Origin: Synergistales bacterium
GTDB taxonomy: Bacteria > Synergistota > Synergistia > Synergistales > Aminobacteriaceae
Reading direction: 5' to 3'
Length of the DNA: 20,404 nucleotides
NCBI GenBank assembly: GCA_025997935.1
Contig: BNVG01000026.1
Span: forward strand, 1-20,404
A program made the translations under genes and the position numbers. Positions within the stretch are counted from its first letter, which is position 1. Every line of letters begins with the position of its first letter. This document shows, piece after piece, positions 1 through 6,670 of this stretch. The notes beneath the pieces are model-generated. The model saw only the letters and a list, made by a program, of their open reading frames with translations. It was not told the origin of the DNA and searched no databases.

Positions 1-216
1 CACAAGCACTAAATCCTCAAGAATCTCGGCGTCCTCCGACTTTATGACCTCAGGGTCGATTTTTATCTCGAGCAGATTTCCCTGTCCGTTGGCTATGGCT
101 TTGACCATGCCGCCGCCGGCGTTGCCCTCTACCGTCTCCTCGGCCAATTTTTCCTGAATCTGCATCATCTGAGACTGCATCTTTTGCGCCTGTTTCATCA
201 TATTGTTTATTTTCAT
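1..216 (-). CDS. ybaB: YbaB/EbfC family nucleoid-associated protein (3' end cut by window edge)
   Basis: The first 72 residues are visible, beginning [19 protein letters not shown]; the frame is still open at position 1. The Met/Gln-rich amphipathic N-terminal helix, the [11 protein letters not shown] turn and the following strand ([20 protein letters not shown]) are the signature of the YbaB/EbfC family. These are small dimeric DNA-binding proteins of about 100 residues, so roughly 30 residues are missing. The start is ATG at 216-214, preceded by a G-rich Shine-Dalgarno (GGGGG), 12 bp after rlmH stops, so it is the last visible gene of the minus-strand ribBA operon. In many bacteria ybaB is followed by recR; whether that holds here lies outside the window. 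Family is confident; the biological role (nucleoid binding, possibly linked to recombination) comes from family knowledge. Confidence 0.9.
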   Translation of the reverse strand, partial: MKINNMMKQAQKMQSQMMQIQEKLAEETVEGNAGGGMVKAIANGQGNLLEIKIDPEVIKSEDAEILEDLVLV

Positions 217-228
217 GGTATTTCCCCC

Positions 229-720
229 TTAGTGATGATACCCCGACCCTCCCAGAATGGAGAAGGCGCGGTAGATTTGCTCGGTCAGAAACAGAAAACA
301 CATTTCGTGCGTAAAGGTCATACGGGACATGGACAAGCAGTCGTCGGCGCGCTGTTTCACGGAGTCTGAAACGCCCCACGCCCCACCTATGACAAAAACA
401 ACCCTCCCCGCCGCGTCAGTAATCGCGCGCGATAAATAGGAAGCAAACGCCCCGCTGTTTAATTCTTTGCCGTCGTCGCGCAAAAGTATGAGAAAATCCC
501 GGTCGCGAATGCGTCTGATTATCTCCGCTCCCTCTCGCGCGGTTCGCTCGCTCGTCTCACACCCGGACGCGACATCGGGGATATGTTCTGTCGTGACAAT
601 ACCGGACGGGCGCACACGCTCCAAAAACTCGCTCGACATAGACGCTATCCTTTTGTCTTTGAGCTTCCCGACGGCTATTATAAGAACCTTAGCGGGACTC
701 CCCTCCCCTGTAAAACCCAA
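229..720 (-). CDS. rlmH: RlmH, 23S rRNA (pseudouridine-1915-N3) methyltransferase
   Basis: SPOUT-class methyltransferase that uses S-adenosylmethionine to methylate pseudouridine 1915 in helix 69 of 23S rRNA on the assembled ribosome. Visible family features are the N-terminal strand LIIAVGKLKD, the SAM-binding knot segment VVFVIGGAWGVSD, the SRMTFTHEM segment, and the C-terminal tail ending GYHH. Length is 163 residues from the first possible start, slightly over the usual 155-159. That first start is TTG at 720, which lies inside the upstream gene (32-bp overlap) and has no Shine-Dalgarno before it. A strong purine tract (AGGGGAGGGG) lies downstream of it, just before the point where homologues begin, but no ATG, GTG or TTG follows there. 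The 5' end is therefore uncertain by about ten residues; the identity is not. Confidence 0.93.
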   Translation of the reverse strand: MGFTGEGSPAKVLIIAVGKLKDKRIASMSSEFLERVRPSGIVTTEHIPDVASGCETSERTAREGAEIIRRIRDRDFLILLRDDGKELNSGAFASYLSRAITDAAGRVVFVIGGAWGVSDSVKQRADDCLSMSRMTFTHEMCFLFLTEQIYRAFSILGGSGYHH

Positions 721-2401
721 AGCGCGTAGCTATGACGCGAAGGACGAAACTCACGAGGCGCAGGTCTTTCCTCCAACGCTCTGGCTCCTGACACAGGCGA
801 AAGAGCCACTCGAGGCCGAAGCGCTGCATCTTGAGCGGCGCGCGCTTCAGATGTCCCGACAGGACGTCGAACGCCCCTCCCACCCCAACTGACAGGACGC
901 CCCCCAGACGCCCGGCGTGCCGCGACACCCATTTTTCCTGACGCGGGATGCCCATCGCGACAAACAAAATCTTGGCGCCGCTCATAACTACGCCGTCCGG
1001 CACGGACGCGTCGTTTATATCGAAATAGCCGTCCCGCGCGCCCGCGACTATTAGCCCGTCGTATTTGGCCGACAGGGCTTCCGCGCAGTCACGCGCGGTG
1101 TCTCCCTTGGAGCCCAGAAAATACACAGGCCATTTTTCAGCGGCCGCGACCCGGCACAGTTGCTCGGCAAAGTCTATCCCCGTAACGCGCTCTCTCATAG
1201 GCATACCCAAAAAACGTAGCGCCCACAAAAGCCCCACGCCGTCAGAAAGCACGATGACGGAATGTTTCAGCGCCTCGTAATACTCACGGTCGCGCACCGC
1301 CTCGTCCATGCCGAGCGCGTTTACCGTCGAAACAAGCATGGATGACGCGCGGGGCGAAAGAATAAGCCCGCGCGCGCGGGCGAGCGCGTAGTTTATGGAC
1401 ATATTGTCGATATGTACACCCCAAAGACAGGGCTTAGCGTTGTTTATGGGCGACGTGTTTTTGCGCTTGAACCATAGGCGAACCACGACGGCGAGCGCGG
1501 ACGCCCCCGCGAGAGCGGACAGGAGCGCGGACGCGGTGGACGCGAATGATTGAGAAAGAGCGGTCAACGCGCCTACAAGAGCGCAAAGCCCTGCTATGAG
1601 GCGTACGGCGTCAGGGTGGTCGAAGCCCCTGCGTATGAGCCCGCGATAAAGCCCCGTCACCCCGTCACCCCGCTCCGAAAAAGCGAGGTTTACAAGGCCC
1701 AGCGAAACCTCGGCCAATGGAATTGCGAAAAGCCCAATAGACAGGCACAGCATAGAGCTGAAGACTATCCCCTTACTGACGCCGAGCACGGCCGTTCCTG
1801 CGACGAGCGTTCCCCACATCGCCGACATAGACCTGCCGGCCTGACGGTACACGTTGTTAAAGCGGCTCCAAAAAGAGCTTAGCATGACAATCCCCGCAAA
1901 CGACATAAAAAAGGCGTCGCTCATATCCTGCCCCGACATGAAGACCGACATGAACATCAAGGAGAACGCCACGGCCAGAATGTGCCCGGCCAAACCCGAA
2001 ACCTCGTCCATCCGCTGAACGACAAGCGGAAAAACGGCAAACCACAGCGACGTGATGATAAAGGACATGAGCGGCGAAAGATATATATACTCCCCGTCCG
2101 TGAAGCTGATGAAACTTATGGAATGACCGAAGGCGGCGCAGGCAAGGCCGATAAGCGGATAGCCGAGACGCCACAGGGGGTTGTTGTCGCAGTTTTCGGC
2201 CAAACCGAAAACGCCCGCCGCGAAGCCCGCGCCCACTATAAACCGCGCGTCCGGCGAGGCAAACCAAATGGCCAACAACAACCATACAGCCACAAGCAAA
2301 AGGTCTCTCGCGTAGTTGTATTGGCGCGGTTCAAAAGACCGCTTCAGCAGATATTGAACCAGCACACATAGCCCTCCGGCGACTAAGCAGCCAAAAATCA
2401 T
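689..2401 (-). CDS. Fusion: degenerate WecA/TagO-like membrane domain + WecG/TagA/CpsF (GT26) glycosyltransferase
   Basis: 570 residues. Residues ~325-565 are a complete GT26 (WecG/TagA/CpsF) domain, which transfers a sugar or aminosugar from a UDP donor to an undecaprenyl-diphosphate-linked acceptor at the inner leaflet. Landmarks are STVNALGM with T359, VLSDGVG with D387, the MGIPRQEKW motif (~483-491), GVGGAFDVLSG (~506-516) and the APLKMQRFGLEWLFRL C-terminal helix. Residues 1-310 are multi-membrane-spanning and align by eye, in order, with TagO/WecA: GLAENCDNNP (~67) for GILDDKxxLS, RMDEVSGLAG (~130) for LIDGLDGLAA, VYRQAGRS (~184) for IFMGDTGS, AIPLAEVS (~226) for GVPIFDTT, and GVTGLYRGLIRRGF (~247) for SHIHHRLMAFGL. 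Every catalytic Asp pair and the His cluster are lost, so this half is probably a pseudoenzyme serving as anchor or lipid-carrier docking domain. It starts 15 bp after ribH. Confidence 0.82.
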   Translation of the reverse strand: MIFGCLVAGGLCVLVQYLLKRSFEPRQYNYARDLLLVAVWLLLAIWFASPDARFIVGAGFAAGVFGLAENCDNNPLWRLGYPLIGLACAAFGHSISFISFTDGEYIYLSPLMSFIITSLWFAVFPLVVQRMDEVSGLAGHILAVAFSLMFMSVFMSGQDMSDAFFMSFAGIVMLSSFWSRFNNVYRQAGRSMSAMWGTLVAGTAVLGVSKGIVFSSMLCLSIGLFAIPLAEVSLGLVNLAFSERGDGVTGLYRGLIRRGFDHPDAVRLIAGLCALVGALTALSQSFASTASALLSALAGASALAVVVRLWFKRKNTSPINNAKPCLWGVHIDNMSINYALARARGLILSPRASSMLVSTVNALGMDEAVRDREYYEALKHSVIVLSDGVGLLWALRFLGMPMRERVTGIDFAEQLCRVAAAEKWPVYFLGSKGDTARDCAEALSAKYDGLIVAGARDGYFDINDASVPDGVVMSGAKILFVAMGIPRQEKWVSRHAGRLGGVLSVGVGGAFDVLSGHLKRAPLKMQRFGLEWLFRLCQEPERWRKDLRLVSFVLRVIATRFGFYRGGESR

Positions 2402-2416
2402 AATTGCCCGCCCTTG

Positions 2417-2884
2417 TCACGCCCTGATGTTTTTAAGGAGATCGGCCATCTCAATAGCCCCGCAGGCGCATTCCGCGCCTTTGTTGCCGGCCTTGCTCCC
2501 GGCGCGGAGAAGGGCTTGTTCAAGGTTATCGCATGTCAGAACGCCGAACAGCACCGGCACGCGATGCTCCATGCCTACGGACGCAAGCCCCTTGGACATC
2601 TCAGCGGCTACGTAGTCAAAATGGGGCGTGTCGCCTCGTATCACAGCGCCGAGCGCGATAATGGCGTCATATTTGCCAGACAGGGCAAGCTCCTTGGCTA
2701 TAAGGGGAAGCTCCCACGCGCCCGGAACCCAGCAAACTTCTATATTTTGGTGAGATACATCGTGACGCAGGAGCGCGTCCTTGGCCCCCTCAAGCAATTT
2801 GCCCGATATAAGCTCATTGAAGCGCGAGACGACAACGGCTATCCTAAGCCCAGTCCCGATAAGTTTTCCCTCTAAAATTTTCAT
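2417..2884 (-). CDS. ribH: 6,7-dimethyl-8-ribityllumazine synthase
   Basis: Condenses 5-amino-6-(D-ribitylamino)uracil with 3,4-dihydroxy-2-butanone 4-phosphate to give lumazine, the penultimate step of riboflavin synthesis; family members form pentamers or 60-mer capsids. At 155 residues it is full length. Visible motifs are [18 protein letters not shown] (substrate pocket near the N-terminus), [33 protein letters not shown] with the catalytic-region His after the RGDT loop, and [16 protein letters not shown]. The start is ATG at 2884, preceded by a good GGGAGG Shine-Dalgarno. It lies 45 bp after ribBA on the same strand, so the two are almost certainly co-transcribed. No riboflavin synthase alpha (ribE) or RibD gene is in the window; these must be elsewhere if the pathway is complete. 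Confidence 0.97.
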   Translation of the reverse strand: MKILEGKLIGTGLRIAVVVSRFNELISGKLLEGAKDALLRHDVSHQNIEVCWVPGAWELPLIAKELALSGKYDAIIALGAVIRGDTPHFDYVAAEMSKGLASVGMEHRVPVLFGVLTCDNLEQALLRAGSKAGNKGAECACGAIEMADLLKNIRA

Positions 2885-2929
2885 TTGAAATTCCTCCCGT
2901 GTAATCTCACCTACGATGATGTTTTTTAA

Positions 2930-4162
2930 TCAATGCGTGTGCAGTATATGCCCCATTCGCTTTTCTTTTGTGTCCATGTACGCTTCGTTATATTCATTAG
3001 ACTGAATGACGAGCGGGACGCGTTCGGCTATCTTCAGGCCATATCCTTCGAGCCCGACGATTTTCTTTGGGTTGTTGGTCAGGAGCCTGATGTCTCTGAG
3101 CCCCAGATCCATCAAAATCTGAGCGCCGGTTCCGTAGTCGCGGAGGTCTGGGGGATAGCCCAAGGCTACGTTGGCGTCAACGGTGTCCATGCCCTCTTCC
3201 TGGAGCTTGTAGGCTTTGATCTTATTGACTATGCCTATACCGCGCCCCTCCTGACGCATATAGAGCAGCACGCCTTTCCCCTCACGCTCTATCATCGACA
3301 TGGCGACGTGAAGCTGAGAACCGCAGTCGCAACGCCTCGAACCAAACACATCGCCCGTCATACACTCGCTGTGTACGCGCGTCAGGACGCCCTGTTTATC
3401 GGCTATATCGCCCTTGACCAAAGCCATGTGCGTGTGATAGTCGTCAGGCTCGTCAAGCAAACTTCTGTAAGCGTAAACCTTAAAGTCCCCGTAATCCGTG
3501 GGCAAGTTCGCCTCCGCGACCCTCTCGACCAGCTTCTCCCGAGCCGAGCGCCACTCTATGAGGCTTTTCACGGTGAGCAACTTTAGCCCGTGAAGGGCGG
3601 CAAATACTGCCAAATCCGGCAGGCGCGCCATAGTGCCGTCATCCCTCATGACCTCGCATATCACGGCGGCGGCGGGAAGGCCGGCGAGGCGGGCGAGGTC
3701 TGTCGCGGCCTCCGTGTGCCCGGCGCGCTTTAAGACGCCCCCCGGACGCGCGGCTAAAGGGAACAGATGCCCGGGCTGATAAAAATCATCACCCTTAGAC
3801 GCTGGCGACGCCAAAAGCCGCGCGGTTATAGCGCGTTCCTCGGCTGATATGCCCGTCGTCGTGCCCTCTTTGGCGTCGACAGAAACCAAAAAAGCCGTCC
3901 CGTGCCTGTCCGTTCCATGAGCCGAAAGCGGCGGGAACTGCAACCTTTGGGCTATCTCCTCAGACAAGGGCGCGCATATAAGCCCCTTGGCGTGAGACGC
4001 CATGAAATTTACATTTTCGGTATTTGCGTGAACCGCGGCGACCACGAGGTCGCCCTCGTTCTCCCGTTCCTCATCGTCCACAACCAAAATCATACGCCCC
4101 TGACGAATATCGTCGATGGCCTCTTCCACTGTGCTGAATTTAACGTTGTTTATATCGCTCAT
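2930..4162 (-). CDS. ribBA: Bifunctional 3,4-dihydroxy-2-butanone-4-phosphate synthase / GTP cyclohydrolase II
   Basis: 410 residues, the usual length for RibBA. Residues ~1-203 are the RibB domain, which makes DHBP from ribulose 5-phosphate: DDEERENEGDLV (29-40) holds the acidic metal-binding loop and RAGHTEAATDLARLAG (146-161) the HTEA substrate-binding motif. Residues ~204-400 are the RibA domain, which opens GTP at the start of the riboflavin pathway: zinc ligands C267, C278 and C280 (SECMTGDVFGSRRCDCG), then MRQEGRGIGIVNK (302-314), RDYGTGAQIL (341-350) and LTNNPKKIVGLEGYGL. Both sets of motifs are complete, so both activities are expected. The ATG at 4162 has a GGAGG Shine-Dalgarno. It is the first gene of the leftward operon, feeding ribH with DHBP. 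I looked for an FMN riboswitch upstream and saw none; the leader is only about 30 nt. Confidence 0.97.
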   Translation of the reverse strand: MSDINNVKFSTVEEAIDDIRQGRMILVVDDEERENEGDLVVAAVHANTENVNFMASHAKGLICAPLSEEIAQRLQFPPLSAHGTDRHGTAFLVSVDAKEGTTTGISAEERAITARLLASPASKGDDFYQPGHLFPLAARPGGVLKRAGHTEAATDLARLAGLPAAAVICEVMRDDGTMARLPDLAVFAALHGLKLLTVKSLIEWRSAREKLVERVAEANLPTDYGDFKVYAYRSLLDEPDDYHTHMALVKGDIADKQGVLTRVHSECMTGDVFGSRRCDCGSQLHVAMSMIEREGKGVLLYMRQEGRGIGIVNKIKAYKLQEEGMDTVDANVALGYPPDLRDYGTGAQILMDLGLRDIRLLTNNPKKIVGLEGYGLKIAERVPLVIQSNEYNEAYMDTKEKRMGHILHTH

Positions 4163-4200
4163 TGCTTTCCTCCGAGTTTTTCGATCAAACCGTTTTTCCT

Positions 4201-4206
4201 ATTATA
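4201..4206 (-). promoter_or_regulatory. -10 hexamer of the ribBA promoter
   Basis: Read on the minus strand the hexamer is a perfect TATAAT, about 40 bp upstream of the ribBA ATG. The -35 region, which would fall around 4224-4229, is a poor match and overlaps the -10 of the divergent AEC promoter. The two promoters may therefore compete or share a regulator. Confidence 0.5.
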
Positions 4207-4218
4207 CACAAAACCACG

Positions 4219-4227
4219 TGTTATAAT
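4219..4227 (+). promoter_or_regulatory. Extended -10 promoter of the AEC permease-ACT gene pair
   Basis: TGTTATAAT fits the extended -10 consensus TGnTATAAT exactly, which would compensate for the lack of a recognisable -35. The predicted transcription start, near 4234, gives a ~35-nt leader with a GGGAGTGAG Shine-Dalgarno before the ATG at 4270. A CACGTG palindrome (4215-4220) lies between the two divergent -10 elements. Confidence 0.55.
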
Positions 4228-4269
4228 CCTGTTTTATATTTTGTACGACAACTTGGGAGTGAGTAAAAA

Positions 4270-5199
4270 ATGAATGAAATTCTGGTAGTTTTGCCCATAT
4301 TTTTATTAATAGCTTTGGGTTTGGTATTGAAACGCAAAAAACTGCTATCAGACCAAACCATGAAAGAAGACAACTTCATCCTCTACTGGATAGCCATGCC
4401 GGCAAATCTCCTGCACGGGATATTGGGGACGGACAGCAACTCGCTGAAAGACTTCACTTTTGTGTTTGCGACGTGGCTGCCTTACCTCATCGTAATCATC
4501 TTGGTTTGGCTCGTCGGCCGGTACAAAGAGACCCACGAACGTTTCTCGGTTTTGAGCCTCAGCGCCGTACGGGGAAACCACTTTTTCGCCGGGATTCCTG
4601 TCGTGGCCCTTGCTATGGGACAAAGCGGCGTAGAGCGCGCGACGCTCATTTTGGCGTTCTCGCTCGTCATTATGCAGCTTATTTCCATAGGCAGCGGACA
4701 ACTCGCCATGTTTGGATCTCTGTCTTTGAAAACCGTCAAGGCGACATGCGCTCAACTACTCAAAAACCCGCTCTTCGTATCATGTTTTATCGGACTGTTC
4801 ATGGTCTCTTTGGATATAAATCACCTTCCGAAATGGCTTGACGCTACTATGACTATCTTGGCCAACATCAGCACGGGGCTTGCTCTGATAGTCTTGGGCG
4901 CGCAGCTCCACCTCGAAAATATCGTAAAAATGGTCGTATCCGTGTGGAAGATAATATTTTTCAAGTTGTTATGTATGCCTATTGTTACTTGGATTGTCTA
5001 CGTGTCGTTCGGCATAGAAATGGAATACATACAGGCCGGCGTGCTTTTGGCCGCAATGCCTGTGGGAGTGAACACGTCGATTATAGCTTCTGAGATGAAA
5101 ATGGACGCGGAGTATTGCGCGCGCGGCGTGGCGTTTACGACTCTTATTTCTATCCTGTCTTTGCCAATCTGGATAAAGGTGTTGGGTATAGTACAATGA
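4270..5199 (+). CDS. AEC-family (auxin efflux carrier-like) permease
   Basis: 309 residues, almost entirely hydrophobic, with about ten predicted membrane spans in two similar halves as is usual for AEC (bile/arsenite/riboflavin transporter superfamily) proteins. Family traits are the N-terminal LPIFLLIALGLVLKRKKLLS followed by an unwound WIAMPANLLHGI segment, RGNHFFAGIPVVALAMG in the middle, and LLAAMPVGVNTSIIASEM near the C-terminus. Bacterial members export or import small carboxylates and amino-acid-related anions (malonate and malate carriers are the characterised ones); nothing in the sequence fixes the substrate. It overlaps the downstream ACT gene by 4 bp (ATGA), indicating translational coupling. 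If the ACT protein senses an aspartate-family amino acid, the permease could handle the same compound, but this is speculation. Confidence 0.9.
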   Translation: MNEILVVLPIFLLIALGLVLKRKKLLSDQTMKEDNFILYWIAMPANLLHGILGTDSNSLKDFTFVFATWLPYLIVIILVWLVGRYKETHERFSVLSLSAVRGNHFFAGIPVVALAMGQSGVERATLILAFSLVIMQLISIGSGQLAMFGSLSLKTVKATCAQLLKNPLFVSCFIGLFMVSLDINHLPKWLDATMTILANISTGLALIVLGAQLHLENIVKMVVSVWKIIFFKLLCMPIVTWIVYVSFGIEMEYIQAGVLLAAMPVGVNTSIIASEMKMDAEYCARGVAFTTLISILSLPIWIKVLGIVQ

Positions 5200-5678
5200 A
5201 GGCCAAAATCAAGGATATTCGCGTTGACCGCTCCGCGGCCCGCATTACGCTTCTCGGCGTGCCTGACGTGCCAGGCGTCGCCGCCAAGGTGTTCTCGCCC
5301 CTTGCGGAGCATGGCATAGGCGCGGAGATGATCGTACAGAACAGTATGCGCGGCGGCATGACCGACATAGGCTTTTTGGTGAAAAAAGAGCGTCTCGACA
5401 ACGCCATAATCGTATGCCGCGATGTCGCGGCGGAGATAGAGGCTCAGGGCGTCTCCTTCAACACGGAGATAGCGCGGGTCACGGTCGTGGGCGACGGCCT
5501 GACCGAGGACGCCTCGGTGTCGGCCGCGATGTTCTCGACTTTGGCCGACGCCGGGGTGAACATTGAGATGATAGTGTCAGACGCGCTTTTTATAACGTGC
5601 GTGGTGGGGACGGGAGGGGCCGAAAAAGCCGCCGACGCGCTGAGGGCGGCCCTGCTTTTGCATAATCGGGGTGCCTGA
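5196..5678 (+). CDS. Stand-alone tandem-ACT protein resembling the aspartokinase regulatory region
   Basis: 160 residues from ATG 5196, which overlaps the permease stop in an ATGA. The whole protein matches the C-terminal half of monofunctional aspartate kinases (LysC). The linker-like start KIKDIRVDRSAARITLLG is followed by VPDVPGVAAKVFSPLAEHG and EMIVQN (first ACT, about residues 18-90), then RVTVVGDGLTEDASVSAAMF and GVNIEMIVSD (second ACT, ~95-155). There is no kinase domain and no room for one, because the preceding gene is a permease. In some bacteria a separate beta subunit equivalent to this region is made from an internal start in lysC; here it is its own gene. It could be a trans-acting feedback subunit or an independent amino-acid sensor. 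The last 29 codons overlap the 3' end of tag on the other strand. Confidence 0.85.
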   Translation: MKAKIKDIRVDRSAARITLLGVPDVPGVAAKVFSPLAEHGIGAEMIVQNSMRGGMTDIGFLVKKERLDNAIIVCRDVAAEIEAQGVSFNTEIARVTVVGDGLTEDASVSAAMFSTLADAGVNIEMIVSDALFITCVVGTGGAEKAADALRAALLLHNRGA

Positions 5679-6231
5679 AACAGGACGTCAGGTGGTCGTT
5701 TACCATGCCCGTCGCCTGCATATGAGCGTAGCAAATAGTGGGGCCGAAAAACGTGAAGCCCCTTTTTTTCATATCGCGGCTGATCTTCTCAGCCAATGGA
5801 AAAGTCGCCGGAACCTGAGATAAGTCGTTTGGGTGGTTTATTATGGGCTTACCGTCTACGTAAGCCCATATATATTTTGAGAAAGAGCCAAATGCTTCCG
5901 CCACGGCCAAGAAGGCGCGCGCGTTTTTAACCGCGCCGTTTATCTTGGCTTTGTTGCGTATGATCCCCGCGTCGCCCATAAGGCGCGCTATGTCCTCGTC
6001 CCCAAAACGAGCGACCGTCTCCGCGTCGAAACCGGCAAAAGCCATGCGATAGTTTTCGCGCCGCTTCAAAATAGTCGCCCAGGAAAGCCCCGCCTGAGCG
6101 CCCTCCAAAATCAAAAACTCGAAGAGCTTGCCGTCCTCGAAGACGGGGTTTCCCCACTCCTCGTCATGGTATCTGACGTAAAGCTCGTCCGTCCCGCACC
6201 ACGGGCAGCGCGGAAGAGTCAGATCGACCAA
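5590..6231 (-). CDS. tag: DNA-3-methyladenine glycosylase I
   Basis: Removes 3-methyladenine from alkylated DNA, starting base-excision repair. 213 residues, longer than the usual ~185-190. The family zinc site is complete: C9, H22, H180 and C184, all offset by five from the E. coli ligands. Other motifs are RCPWCG, YHDEEWGNPV (21-30), FEFLILEGAQAGLSWATIL (37-55, with the base-recognition Glu43) and GFTFFGPTICYAHMQATGMVNDH (158-180). The start is TTG at 6231, two bases after the iscU stop with a GAGG Shine-Dalgarno inside the iscU end, so it belongs to the iscS-iscU transcript. The tail after the zinc site (from about residue 190: PPSARRRLFRPLPSPP) looks unconserved and is encoded antisense to the ACT gene. 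A repair gene riding with iron-sulfur assembly genes may be accidental. Confidence 0.95.
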   Translation of the reverse strand: MVDLTLPRCPWCGTDELYVRYHDEEWGNPVFEDGKLFEFLILEGAQAGLSWATILKRRENYRMAFAGFDAETVARFGDEDIARLMGDAGIIRNKAKINGAVKNARAFLAVAEAFGSFSKYIWAYVDGKPIINHPNDLSQVPATFPLAEKISRDMKKRGFTFFGPTICYAHMQATGMVNDHLTSCFRHPDYAKAGPPSARRRLFRPLPSPPRTL

Positions 6232-6233
6232 GG

Positions 6234-6668
6234 TTAAACCGCCTCGTGCTCGTGTTCTTTGATGGGGATGACCTCAAGGCCGCGCTTCCCGCGGTAGTCG
6301 TTGATGGCCTTGTGTATGGCCTCCTCAGCCAAAACGGAGCAGTGCATCTTTATGGGCGGCAGGCCGTCCAAAGCCTCAGCCACGGCGACGTTGGTCATCT
6401 GCCACGCGTCCTCCACCGTCTTGCCCTTTATCATCTCAGTAGCCATGCTCGACGACGCGATAGCCGAGGCGCAGCCGAAAGTCTTGAACTTCACGTCCTC
6501 TATTGTCGGGCCGTTCGGGGCCTTGTCGTCAACCTTGAGATAGATTTTCATAATATCCCCGCACTGAGGATTTCCTGCCTCGCCGAGTCCGTCGGGGTTC
6601 TCTATCTCGCCCACGTTGCGCGGATTGCTGAAATGCTCCATGACTTTTGCGCTGTAATCTAAAGCCAT
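6234..6668 (-). CDS. iscU: Iron-sulfur cluster scaffold protein, IscU/NifU N-terminal type
   Basis: 144 residues from ATG 6668, chosen because a GGGGGAG Shine-Dalgarno ends five bases upstream and homologues begin MxLDYSxKVMEHF. The protein holds a nascent [2Fe-2S] or [4Fe-4S] cluster on three cysteines, C36 (NPQCGD), C66 (TFGCASAIASS) and C110 (MHCSVLAEEAI), with D38 beside the first. LPPIK (103-107) corresponds to the LPPVK motif that docks the HscA-type chaperone in classical IscU. There are no C-terminal Nfu or [2Fe-2S] domains as in full NifU, and the Zn-site insertion of SufU is absent. The gene lies two bases after iscS, the sulfur donor, which supports the assignment. No iscR, hscA or fdx is in the window. 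The tail is acidic/His-rich (KEHEHEAV). Confidence 0.93.
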   Translation of the reverse strand: MALDYSAKVMEHFSNPRNVGEIENPDGLGEAGNPQCGDIMKIYLKVDDKAPNGPTIEDVKFKTFGCASAIASSSMATEMIKGKTVEDAWQMTNVAVAEALDGLPPIKMHCSVLAEEAIHKAINDYRGKRGLEVIPIKEHEHEAV

Positions 6669-6670
6669 GC

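Noticed and set aside
2414..2875. 153-codon plus-strand frame opposite ribH
   Set aside because: Mirror frame of a conserved gene; composition and lack of a start signal indicate a shadow.
4163..4269. FMN riboswitch ahead of ribBA
   Set aside because: The leader is about 30 nt and the whole spacer 107 bp; none of the conserved RFN blocks is visible.
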